A DNA stretch of 64,000 nt, from contig NC_084672.1 of assembly GCF_028389875.1 (NCBI RefSeq), positions 3,695,501 to 3,759,500 of the forward strand. The letters run 5' to 3'. The notes beneath the pieces are model-generated. The model searched no databases. It had not been told where the DNA came from and saw only the letters and a list, made by a program, of their open reading frames with translations. Each line of letters begins with the position of its first letter. Within the stretch, counting starts at the first letter, position 1. The position numbers and the translations under genes are program-made. This document shows, piece after piece, positions 33,901-45,900 of the stretch. This DNA is from Rhea pennata. Lineage: Eukaryota; Chordata; Aves; Rheiformes; Rheidae.

Positions 33901-36900
33901 GGTTTTAACGACCAAACCTGTGTGCGGGGAGCTGCCAAAGCGGGCTCTCCGGGTGTCCTCCTTGCCCAACGTGAGGGGCCGAACCAGGACGTCCTTAAAC
34001 CCCTTCTGGAAAGGGCAGGGTGACACTTCATTTGGGGAATAATTTGCATGGAGAGCTAATTAGATCTCTATTTAAGTGAGGCAAGGAATTAAACCAAGCT
34101 AAAACACCCCCCAAACGCTTGCTCGCTCTTTGCTAGGCGCGACGGCCAGCTGGGACAGGCCCCCGCGGAGGCACCCCGAGGGGCGCAGGGCGCCGCTGCC
34201 CCGGAGCCGCTCTTCTCCCGCGCTCCCGGCACGGCCGGGCCCGCAACGTCGCGCCGACAAACGTGCCCCGAGCCTGTCCGAGTCGCGCCAAAATCTACCC
34301 CGTTGTACGCTGCACAAGGAAAAACTCTGAAGGGCCTCCGAAACGGGCCTTGCGCCGCACTCTCGGCAGGATGCGTTTTGGGCTGAAACCGGAGCTTCCT
34401 TGCCTCCCCCCGGCCGGGGCGGGGAGGTCCTCTCCGGAGAGCGGCGGCCTCCGGCTCTGGGTTGGGTCCTCGCTGGACCGACCGCAGCGGCCCAGCCGTC
34501 GCTGGGGTGGTCGTCGCTGCCACCAGCACCGCGGCCCTCCCAGCGCTCCGGCGGGGCTCCCCGGCAGCCGCCCGCCGAGAGGTGCCCTGCGCGCAGGCGG
34601 TTGCCTTTTGCGCTTACGGACCGGTTAGGTCGAGCAGAAAAGGAGGCCAGGAGGAGGCCAAAAGCCTAGTGCTGGTGCAGGGACCTCCATGCTGGGTGAA
34701 GGCCGGGTCGTCTTCCCCTTCCCGCTGTTAGTTGTGCGGGTGTGCTGGTCACAAGGAGAGAAATCGTGTCGTTGAGGCTGTTAAGAATCGCGTTTGTAGA
34801 GTGATTCAGGCCGGAAGGGACCTCGGAGGTCCCTGGTCCGAACTTTAAGTCAGGGCGTGCAGGGCCTTGACCGGCTGAGGTTTGAATGTCTCCAAGTATG
34901 GAGATCTCACCACCCTTACTGGCCAGTAGGTGACCAGCCTACATGAAAACTTCTTTTCTTTGTATCTAATTAGGATTTCTCTTGCTGCAACTTGCCTGTC
35001 GCCTCTCGTCCTTCGGGCCCGGATGCGTTGTGTCTACAACCGCCCCGTCAGGCGGCCAGAGGCAACCCCAGGATTCCCTCAGCCCGCTTTGCCTTCCCTT
35101 CTCCAGCTGAGCAAACCCAGCCGTCCCTGCCCGTGGCGTGGGGCGAGGAAGAGGAGGGCCGGCCAGCGGGCAGCGGGTCCGGTTCAACGTGCCAGCGGGC
35201 GATGAGCAGGCGAGGCAGGACCACGTGGCCTCCTGGATGGCGCGATGCTGGGCTGCGCGAGGTCCTCCCTTGCCCAGGTCCCGCCAATGATGGGGAATAG
35301 CTCCTTCGGCCTCAAAAAAAAAAAAAAAAAACGTTCCTCGTTTTGTAGGACAGAATTGGCAGGAGCGAGTTTCCATGGAAACGGAGCCGTCAATACCCTT
35401 CGTGTGATACTGACAGTGTTGCACGGCGAGCAGCACTTTCTCGTTGTTGCTAGCTTGCTGTGCACGCGAACAAGCGGAGCTCGGCAGCACCAGCTTTGCA
35501 CCGGGGCTTATTTGCCACAATTAAACAAACAAACAAAACCCCAAACCCAAACACCGAAACTTCAACTCACTTCTTGTTGAACAGGTTCAGGTTGCCTCAA
35601 AAACCTCTCAATTCCCTTGAAATTTCTGCCGCAGCCCCAAACTGCTAATCGATTGGGAAAATTAAAATCGACCTTTGTTTAAATGAGAACCTCCCCTGCA
35701 CGTTCTCGGCAGCGGGTGGATGTCAGAAAAGTCAAGATCGATGGTGGTGTGGAGCAGCGGGGGGAGGATCGAGCGTTTCTAGCTGGCCTCCAAGATGCAC
35801 GTTAGGCGCCTTAGGAGAAGGGTAGGCTTGTTCACGCAGGACGTCTGGGAGGATCGGCCCTTTGGGAAGGTCGCGTGGCATTTCTCCGACTCCTCTGCCC
35901 TTCCTTGGATTTCCCACCGTCGTCTTTGAAATGGGGCCGTAGGCAGTGTTTCGGCTTCAGTCTCGTGGATGCCGGATCTAGAAACCTGATTCCGTTGTTT
36001 CTCCAGTATTTCCATCCGCAAGGGTCGTATTTGCTCTTGTTGCTGCAGCCGCTGTGCTGGAGCCCGCGTTTATCGTCCTCTTCGATCTCGGGGCAGAGGA
36101 CGGCAAATGCTTTCTGCATCAGCTTCTTAGATGAAAATTGCGTTTTTAAATTTTTCCGCTTAGAGTAATGTAAGGTTGAAGAGGGAAGGCTGGAGGCCAC
36201 CTGGTCCAACCTCCTGCTCAGGACAGGGCAAACGTTGGAGTTGCATCCGGCGAGGAAAGGTCGCTCCGGGCTCTCCACGTTCCCCTTCCAGCGCGTCTGC
36301 TCCGTGTTCCTGGGAGCTCCGGCACAGATTTCACTACTTTCTTGCTTACTCTGAAAAATATTCACGCTACCCATCTCCTCTTCTCCCCGCTCTTGGGAGG
36401 GCTGTTCCGTTCCTCCTCGTGCTCCGCGGACGGCGCGGGGGGCACCCAGCGGTGCCCGGGCGCCGGCCCCCTTTGCCGTCCCGCCGCTGCCCTGCCGCGT
36501 GGGCGCCGCGGCGGCGGCGGCCGGGAGCCTCCCGCAGCGGCTGCTCCTTTCGAGGCCGAGGCTCCGCTGAATCGCGCGCCGGGGGCAGCGCGGGCGAGGC
36601 TGCAACGGACGCGATAAACCTGCGAAACACAGACCGCGAACCGGCAGCTCAGGGAGCGAGATGGCGCCGTCTAAAGAATCCAGCTTCCCAGGCAGAGCGC
36701 GCGCCGGGAGCGGTGGCCCGGGGCAAGCTCCTCCCGGAGCCCGGGGACGTCCCAGCCTCTCTCCCGGGAGAGAACGGAGCTAAGGAAAGGTCTTGGAAGC
36801 TGCAAGACTGCAGTGAGCCCCTAGCGCAGGGGGAGAAGGGAGCGGGGAAGCGCTCCGGCCCCCGAGCGCTGCGTGCTCCTCCTGCCTCCTCGGGGACCCC

Positions 36901-39900
36901 CCGTTCCCGCGCCTCCGCTGCGGCCCCGGAGCCCGGGCTGAACGCCGCTCTCCCGCCCTTCCTTCCCCGCAGATCGGGAGCCTGGAGAACTACTACCACT
37001 TCCACCACGGCAGGACGTTCAAGCGCTCGACGCTGAGCAGCCGGGGGCCGCACAGCTTCCTCCGCATGGAGCCCGAGGTAGGGGGACGCGGCGAGGCGGG
37101 GGGCGCGAGGGGCCGGGCGTTGCACCGCGCTCCCCTCGAAACGCCGCCCTCGGCGCGCGCGGCGTGACTCATCGGACGTGGGGATGTTTATCGGGGAGGA
37201 AAAACACTGGCGAGTGACTAAACGCCAACATCTGCTTGGAAGATGGGGGAAAGAAAAGGGGGGAAAGGCGTCCGGCGGAGGAACTCGGCCGTGCGCGAGG
37301 GGTGTTGCGCCAGTTGCCACAACATTTGCTGTCTCAGTGGTTGCTATGTGTGAAATCCTTGGCAATAGCCACGCGGTGCTTTTTCCTCGAGCAAGCACCC
37401 GAAGGGATTTTTGTTGCAGCTGAATTCACAAAAGTAACAGGGGGAAGATAATTAAAAAAAAAAAAAAAATCAGAACAACCGCGACTTCTTTGAGCTGAAA
37501 AAAGCTCAAACTTTGGCAAAGCCGCCGCGCGACCAGGCCGGTTCCTGCTCTTTGCGGGAGAGAGCGCCCCGGAAACCACGGGATGAGGTTTTCCCGACTC
37601 TTGAGACTTTTTTTTTTTTTTTTTCCCCCATTCTGGCCTCATCCCGCAAGCCCCACGCAGCGAACCCCCCTTTCCCGCAGGGTTTCCTGCTAAGTATTCG
37701 GATGGGAGTGGAGCAAGAGGTGCGCCGGGGCATCTGAGCAACTTACGGATTTGGATCCGCAGTTGAAATGCCTCCGTTTAAATGAGTCTAGTGACAACGC
37801 AGCCAAAATGAGCTGGCTTTTAGTCTGTTAACATTTACCTTGCCTTGCTCTATGGGCTTCAGGTCAGTGCATTTAGCTCTGGTTCACCTAAATCCTTAGG
37901 TAGCACCTCATGTTTGAGATCCGTTGGCCTGTGCCATCTCTTCCCCCTTCCCATTTGCAAATGATTTTGGAGGTGTCTTGGCAGTTCAAATGGCGCTTAA
38001 TTCGCATGGTAACGCCGAAAAAAAAGAGGAAAAATTCCTGCAAGGCGCAATGAAACAGGACGTCTCGGGCTGGAATAGCAAAGATAGAAACGAACGTTGC
38101 AGAAGAACCAGCAAATTCAATCGCTTGCAGATGTTTTGAGCCGATGATTTAACCGCATCCGCACAGGACTTCGCTGCCGAATCCCGGCTCGGAGCGGAGG
38201 TCGGCTCGAGGAGGAGCGTGTTTAAAGCAGAGGCGTCCCCACGGGGCGCCGCTTCCGAAGGCGCCTGCCCGGGAAGCGCCGGGCACGTGAGAAACGGAGC
38301 TGGGACCCCGGGCCCGGGGCTGGGAGCCTGTAGGGCGTTTTTGCTTCCAGCCTTTAGATGCATTTTTAGCATTAACGAAACAAGGTGCTCTTATCAGCCA
38401 AGGTAATACGGAAATGAATTTTTCTATGAAATGGGTGTTTTTATCATTTCAGATTTTTTTTAACATAAAATATATTTTAAACCAAACTCAGTGCTGGAGA
38501 CTAATGTCGGCTGTGCACAGTGCCCCTGCCCACCTTGTTGTTCATAAAACGAAGTTAGAAAACCCTAACTGGCCAAAGAAAAGATGTCCAGCTGAGGCGT
38601 TTCACCTCTTTCCAAAGTATTTCACCTCTGACTGCCTAAATCGAGCCAAGCAAACCCGTATGTTGGAGGTGGCTCGCGAGGGCGGCGGGCGGCCGGGCTC
38701 AGCGCCGCCGGGCTCAGCGCCGCCCCGCTCCGCTCGCAGGTGGAGTGGCTGCAGCAGCAGGAGGTGAAGCGCCGGGTGAAGAGGCTCGTCCGGGGCGACC
38801 CGCAGCCGCTGCCTTTCAACGACCCCGTATGGCCTAACATGTGGTACCTGGTGAGTACCCCTAGCAATATTTTCCGCTTTTTATTTTATTTCCCCCCCCC
38901 TCCCTTTTTAGCTCATCGATTTGCATTTGGCAGGAAAATCCATTCAAAATTAAGCGCGGAAAGCAACCGAGCTCTTTGGAAAGAGAGACGAGTAATAGCG
39001 AGATAGCGTTGCCCCAGATTAACTGTGGCTGGCTTTAATTTTTGTATTTATTTACGCTTGATGGCGTGGAGCTGTGACAAGCCCGCGAGCTTCGCGGCAT
39101 GCGGCCGCGCTGAGCGGGGCCGGGGCACGCGCCGGCGCGGGGCTTGCGGCGCCGGCGCAGCTCGTGCCCTGCCGTTTCTGCCTGCAGCACTGCGGCGATA
39201 GGAACAGCCGCTGCCGGTCAGAAATGAACATCCCCGCGGCCTGGCGACGGGGCTACACGGGCAAAAACGTGGTGGTCACCATTCTCGACGACGGCATAGA
39301 GCGAAACCACCCCGACCTCCTGCAGAATTACGTAAGTAGCGGGGAGCTCGCGCGGCCGCGGCGACCTGCGTTTGCCTTAAGGAAAGGGTTGGAAACGAAG
39401 TGAAAAATGCCGTTTGGTGCTGCCCCGTGCCGCCGGCCTCGAGCCTGGAGCGCTCCTCGGTGCTAACACGGCATCTCCCCCGGCTCAGAGGCTTTGCGAC
39501 TCGCACTACGGATAAAACGAAAAGCTTAAACGCTTCGTAGCCCGCCCCCTCCTCCAGCCCCTAAAAAGTAATTGCGAAAGCAGAAAATATTGAACCGCGC
39601 TCTTCCCGGAGGCGTTTTGTCGGCAGCGATTCTGATCCCGGAGAAGGAGCGCGGTGTCTAAGCGGTGCACGGGAGAGCGTCGGGGTGCCCAGCGCGTGTC
39701 CCGGTGCCCGGCGGGCACCCTTGCAGTGCCCCGCTGCGCAGGGTGGCCGCTCCGCTGGGCAGAGAAATAAACTGCATCAAGCTAATGGAAGGAAAAACAA
39801 CAACAACAAAAAAAAACCCGTTTGCAGGATCCTCTGGCGAGCTACGACGTCAACGGGAACGACCACGACCCGACGCCGCGCTACGACGCCAGCAACGAGA

Positions 39901-42900
39901 ACAAGTACGTTGGGCGGTCGCACAGCCGGGCGCTTCCCACCCTCGGAGCCCTGCCGGAATGATAACTCCTGTCCCGCCCCGGGAGCTGGGTTAAGCCGAT
40001 GGAAAGCGTTAATATTTCAATCGGGCTTTCAAAGGTGGGGAAAAACGGAGCGGAGGGAGAATAAGGAGCCGCCAGGACGGCGCGAGGCGGACGGGGTTGG
40101 AGGCCCGGTCTCCGGAGGCAGCCGTGGGGTTTGAACCTCGCTTGGGGTTGGTTAATCCGCAGGAGTCCCGCTGGTGATAGCAAGTCTTGCACGGCAGAAT
40201 CGCTGAGCAACGACTGGAAGCGTGTCCTCTGGTCCGACCGTGCGGACCCGGAGCTGTTTGGGAGCCAGCGTTGCGCAAATTCCCCTAGCGACGCCAATCC
40301 TCTAAGCGCATCCCTGCGTTAGCGCGTTAGATGTCAAAACTTCGGAAAGGAAACCTGCATGCAAGAAGCAATTTGCCAATAACTTCCTCTATTTCCTTCC
40401 AATAATTTCCTGTATTCCCCCGGCCGCCGCCGCGGGTTTGGGGCAAGGGGCTTTCCCACTCTCGCGGCGGTTCCCGCCGCCGCCTGGGCCGTGGGCCCCG
40501 TTTCCGAGCTCGCCAGCGGGGGATCCTCGGCTGGGCGGCATCCGCTCCCCGGGTTTTTTTTCCCTCGCAGACACGGCACCCGCTGCGCGGGGGAAGTGGC
40601 AGCGGCGGCGAACAACTCATACTGCATCGTGGGCATCGCTTACAACGCACGCATCGGAGGTAAGGCCGCTGCACGGCTCCGGCCCCTCGCCGCTCCGCGC
40701 TCGCCCGAAAGTGGCTCCTTGGGGAAAGGAGGGACCCGGGGAGGGCGCGGGAAAGGTGCTGCCGGGGCGTGGGAAACCTCGGAGCTGGGTCTCGCCCCGG
40801 CCTGGGTCGCGCCGTCCCCGGGAGGCCAGCAAGCGTCTCCGGCAGCGAAGGAGAAGCTTGCAGTCGCGCCGGGCGAGGGGTCGTCCGCGTCCGTGTGGGG
40901 CAGTCCAGGTGGGCGGCAGGCGCCGGCCGTGGCAGCCCCCCCCCCGCTTCCCGGCCGTGGTTGCCGTGAGGCCACCGGATTTGGGGCGGCCCCGGATACC
41001 CTCACGGAGAAGGTGACGGGCCGAGGACGGCAGCCACGCGTGGTCCCTCCCGCGGGGAGCCCGGCCCGGCCCAGGGGGCTTCCCGCCGTGCCCGTGCGCG
41101 GTCAAATTCCCGCCGCGTTCGGTGCGGGCCCCGCAACGGCTCGGCTTTTCCACCCGGGAACGCGCACGTGGGCGCGAAGCGGGCGCCGAGCCGTCCTTTG
41201 CTGCCGTACAAATCATACAGTGCAGGGGGAAGCAAATTAATCTTTATCACGGAACTGGCTTGCAGGTGCTAATTAGAACCGGAAAGCTCATTTGCATTAG
41301 GGTAGCCTTTAACCAGTTCAGACGCGGAACATATTAAAGGAGAGGTTTAAGCTAGCGACTAATTAACCAGCCTGGAGTTTTACAGCTGCGGTGGGGAGGA
41401 AGTGGGGTTCCAGGGAAGCTGTGGAGCGAGCTGAACCGTCTGCGTAGCAAATGGGACATAACTGAGGCTGGAATTACTCTGTGTATGACAGATTATCTTT
41501 GCTCCTAGCTGCCTGCTTAAGCCGTAAGAAGTGTCACATATAGAGCAGTTGGGCTCATTTGCTGGGTATTTTAGTGCCCAGCAGGGTAGAACAGGAGAGG
41601 AGCGGTTCCTAAAGGGATCTGCAGCTCCTTGCGCTGCCAGAGCTGCTGCAAGATGCGTTGCCTCCCGGAGCAAGGACTCAAGCACCTAGATTTGTCTCTT
41701 AGTTTGTAGTCTTTTCTGCAATGCAAGAAAGAAACCCCTTTCTCTAGGGCTGCACCTCTGGGCTGCCGTCGGCTGGTGTGGGGAGACGGATCCCGGGGGC
41801 TGGCGCACAGCGCTGGGAGGTGTGGCGGGGATGCCAAGGAGCGTGGGGTGCACGTGGGGAGCCCTGTGCCCAGCCAGGGACTTTCAGAGCCCTCCTCGTG
41901 ATGGGCAAAGACGAAGGAAATTACTGCAGGAGGGGCCAGGCAAGTGCCACAGCACGTCCCTCTTCATCCTGTCCCCTGCTTCCTTGTGCACATGGGATGA
42001 CTTACACTGCTGAGCTTATTCCTATAATAAGCCATTCCTCTGTATTAAGGCTTTGCCCAATTGCCTTGACTCATCCAGAGTCTTTTTGCTTGCAAACCAG
42101 CTCCAAGCACAAACCAAGCTGCTGCAAAGCCAGGTTGCAGGGTGCTGGGCAGAAGGGAGGCTCTTGGCTTTGCTCCGTTTGGAGGAATTTAAGCGGTTTT
42201 GCCTCTTGCAGGATCAGGGCCCTAGTGTTCACGCTCCCTTTCAAGCCAATTCTCTGCAATGGCCACAGAGACAAGCGTTGCTTGTCGACTTTAAAACAGT
42301 CTACGGTTCCTGTTTTAACTTGATTTCTTTAATGAGAGCCTTGACACGTGCGTGTGCTGGGGAAGAGGGAACCCCATGTTGAGTGAAACAATAAAATATG
42401 ACAGACAGCTGGAGGTTGGGGGGTTTAGGCAACTTAAGGGGGGGGGGAAGATCTCTAACCGTATCAAGTTTGTGATTGCGGAGGAAAATGTGCTCCAGCT
42501 TCAGTGAAAGTGATTTTTAGATGGATTACGCAAATAAAGCAGCGATTAATGAGAAAAAGTTGTCGGGGAAGCCGATTTGTCACACTCAAAAAGCTACCAT
42601 CTAATTTCACTTGCTGCTCTTCATTGCTCTTGCATTGCTTTTCATTTGCTGTAGGCAAAATACATTACTGTTCAACAAACAAAAAGCGGTCCTGCCATAC
42701 CACCTTCTTTTCCCTTTTTCTCTAATGCTCACTTCTGGGGCCTTTATTGCTTATTGCATGGAAAATAGCTGATTTATTCCTCTGCCTGCCTCCTCTCTCG
42801 CTTCTTGGCCCCCCTCCTCCTTTCATTTACCCTTGGCTTCCTCACGCTGCAGATGGCTTTGCAGCGCCCACTGTGCCAGGGCTGTCCTCCCCGTGCCCGG

Positions 42901-45900
42901 GTGCTGCGAGAGCGTTCTCTCCGGGTGAGTTTTCCTCGGCCAGCACCGCATCCTCTTGGTTTTCCTCTTAGCATGAATAACATGCAGGGTGGAGCAGTCA
43001 CAGTCTCCAAAGGCTGTTTGTCCACCCAGGATATATTGCAGGGTGATCAGGACCAAGTACCCGGAGTTAGTTTGCTCTTGCTGATAATTCACCCATGTTT
43101 TGCAAGCACAAAAATGATCTGGATGTTTTTGCTTGCTCCGCTATGGCTGCGCATGGCTCTGACACCCGCTTCCATCCTTTCGCTTGTGCCCCTCAGCTTT
43201 TCTAGCAAACATGGCAGAGAAAGGAAGTTCTTGAACTGCTCTGCTCCCTCATTTTACATTTTTAAGCTTGTTTTTGGCTGGTAGGGGACAGCGTCAGAAA
43301 AATATATTTGAGTTGACTGTTGTCCAGAGCACAGCTGTAACTGTAATTAAATCGGTCTGCATTTGTTTTCTTTAAGAAAAATACATGTGGAAGGGGAAAT
43401 GCATTTCATAAACAAGAGTCTCACTGGCTGGCAAAATAAGGCATCAGAATTTCTGGCACTACCTTTCCTGCAAAGGCCATTTCTCGGCATGGCAGGACAG
43501 GACTCGCTTACAGTCACAGGAGGAGGCATATTTGACATGGTTTCCGCACTTAGTGCTGTATCAACTTGGAAAACGGTGCTCTCTATTTCTTGGTATCTAC
43601 TGATCTTTCTGCTCCCCCGTAACCTGGCTCCCTGGTGTTCTAAATCCCTTCTCGCTGGGTGTCCCCCTCTCCGCTGCCAGCGGGGTGGTGATGGCGTTAC
43701 GTGCACCAGATCCTTGCACAAGCCAGCCTGTCACCAGCATTTGCAGCTGATTAAATCAGCACTTTCCACCCCCCCACCCCCCGTCTTCCTGGTGGGAATT
43801 TGCTTCCTACGGGAATTCATGCAGGACAGGGAGGGGGGGAAGCTGCAAGGCCATGTAATCTGCCCTGCTCTGAGTTTGCACAGCTGCAGTGATTCACCCC
43901 GCTAATGTGCTCCCCTCCGTCCAGCGAGGAGCGATGACGGAGGGCTCGATGTTTTGCAACCCAGACCACTTCATCCTCTTTATTGTGGCAATCAGAGCAT
44001 CGGGACTTCCAGTTCACGGAAAGCTGATCCCCCTGGGGCGCTGCCACTCGCCTCTGGCCAAGGCTGGCAGGGCTGCAGCGATCGGGCTGCAAAATGCTTG
44101 GGCGTCCTCCTGGCTTTGGCTTGTTGTGCTGAGGTCTCCCCTGCTCCACTTTGAGCTCAAGGTATCCATGCATTTTCTTGTGCAGTTATAAATACGGGCT
44201 TCTGAGTTTTTTTTTTTTTTTTTTTTGTCCTGCAAGAGATGAGGTAGGGTGAAGGTTTCAGAGGCAACTCCTGGTTGGGATCCTAAATCGAAGGTTGGCA
44301 GTGCAAGTCTCCACCTGGGGCTGCTCCTGCCTCCAAAAAAAGTGTCAGTTGAGCCCAGCTGGAGCCACCCATGGGTTCGCTGGTCCCTGGTGGGTGCTGC
44401 CACCCCTGCACGAGGCTGGCTCTTCTCGATGCAGGGGATGGCATGCATGCCAGCGCAGGTGGGCAGTGACAAACCGCTGTGTCTGTCCCTGCTCATGGAG
44501 AGCCAGGCTTCATCCTACCACCGTGCGAGGTGACAGGTTCAAGCCCTGCGTGCCTGCACCCCAAAGACTGGGGAGGGTTGGTGAGTATTTAGGAAAAGGG
44601 TTAATATTTTCCAGACGTAGGAATTATTTGATTAATTAGAAAAAAAAAATCCGCTTTTAGCATGGGGAATTTGCAGCCATGAAGCTTTCTGAAGGCACGT
44701 AATCCCCTCCGGCGCGGCAGGTAGCCGCGGGGGCCGCGCAGCTCTGCCGTCTGGACCCTCCTCGCGTGCCGTGATGCCCCCAGAGTCCCAAGCGGAGTGT
44801 AATTTTAATTCCTCCCCATCGTTTGCAATTAAAGCGGAGAAAGAGAGAGAGGAAGGTTTCGGAATAGCGGGCGGACGTCTCGCGGCACAGCTTGGCAGCG
44901 CGCGGCGGCATTGTTTTAAGCCATTCGAGGCGGTTTGAGCCTTTGATTGCCGCTAACAAAAGGCCTTTGATTTCAATCCTTGCACGTTCATAAAAGCCAT
45001 TAAGCCCCTAATGTCTGATGTTTTTGTGCTTTTAGGCATTCGTATGTTAGATGGCGATGTAACAGATGTTGTTGAAGCGAAGTCGCTTGGCATCAGACCC
45101 GATTACATTGACATTTACAGCGCGAGCTGGGGGCCAGATGATGATGGGAAGACAGTTGATGGACCTGGTCTATTGGCCAAGCAGGCTTTTGAGCATGGCA
45201 TTAAAAAGGTGTGGAGAACAGAGCGCCCCGGAGACGCGCATTCCTCCCTCTGCTCCGTATGAGATCCCGGCCCCGGGGGCGAGCGTGCGGGGGGCGCGGG
45301 AACGAGCGCGAGGCCCGCGCTGGGGAGGGCGCCGGGGAGCCAGCGACAAGGCCGCGTCTCCTTCCTCCCAGCCGAGGCGGAGCCCAGGCGACTCCCGAAC
45401 GCGCCGCCGTGTGTCCCGTTCCCCCCCCAACACCGTCACCACCTCCCTCCTCCTCCTCCTCCTCCCTCCGTTCCTCCTCGCCCTGCGCGCCTCCGCGAGC
45501 TGGACGTGGCGGCTGAGCTCGGCCGCCGGCGCGGCGCTCCCGGGTCCGCCCGCTGCCAGCCGCCTCCGCGCCGTGGGGAGCTTCGCCGGGAAAACCTGCC
45601 TTCGCGGCCGCCCTGGCAGCAGCTTTTGCCCTGCACGGGCAGCAATGGCAGCTGAAAGGAGCCTGCCCTCATGCCGGGCGCAGCCCAAAGGCCAAGGCGC
45701 TGACCTGAGAAACTGAAGGCGTCTCCAGCGGGACGACTTTGTTGTGGCTCCGTAGTTAGGTCAGGCAGGGGGAAGCGCCTCTCTGGGCCATCCCCACGCT
45801 TGCCTTCCCCGCTCCTTCTCCTCCAGCCTGGCTGAGCTCCCGCTGTTCTCTCACAGCAGCTCCGCCATCTTAGGCCTTTTCCCGCCAGGAGGGAGCGGCC

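Larger units (their letters stand above)
30942..36972 (+). other. PCSK6 intron 1
   Basis: 6.0 kb, CpG-rich at the left end (to about 31.4 kb) and again from about 33.4 to 36.9 kb. It holds a 12-base G run (31150-31161), an octamer/TAATTAG pair (34042-34063), two CR1 tails, and an A tract at 35314-35331. No other gene is supported. Confidence 0.85.
40660..45035 (+). other. PCSK6 intron 6
   Basis: 4.4 kb. CpG-rich for its first 550 bases, then average composition. It holds an octamer/TAATTAG pair (41269-41297), a 10-base G run (42438-42447) and a T tract (44204-44226). No other gene. Confidence 0.9.
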
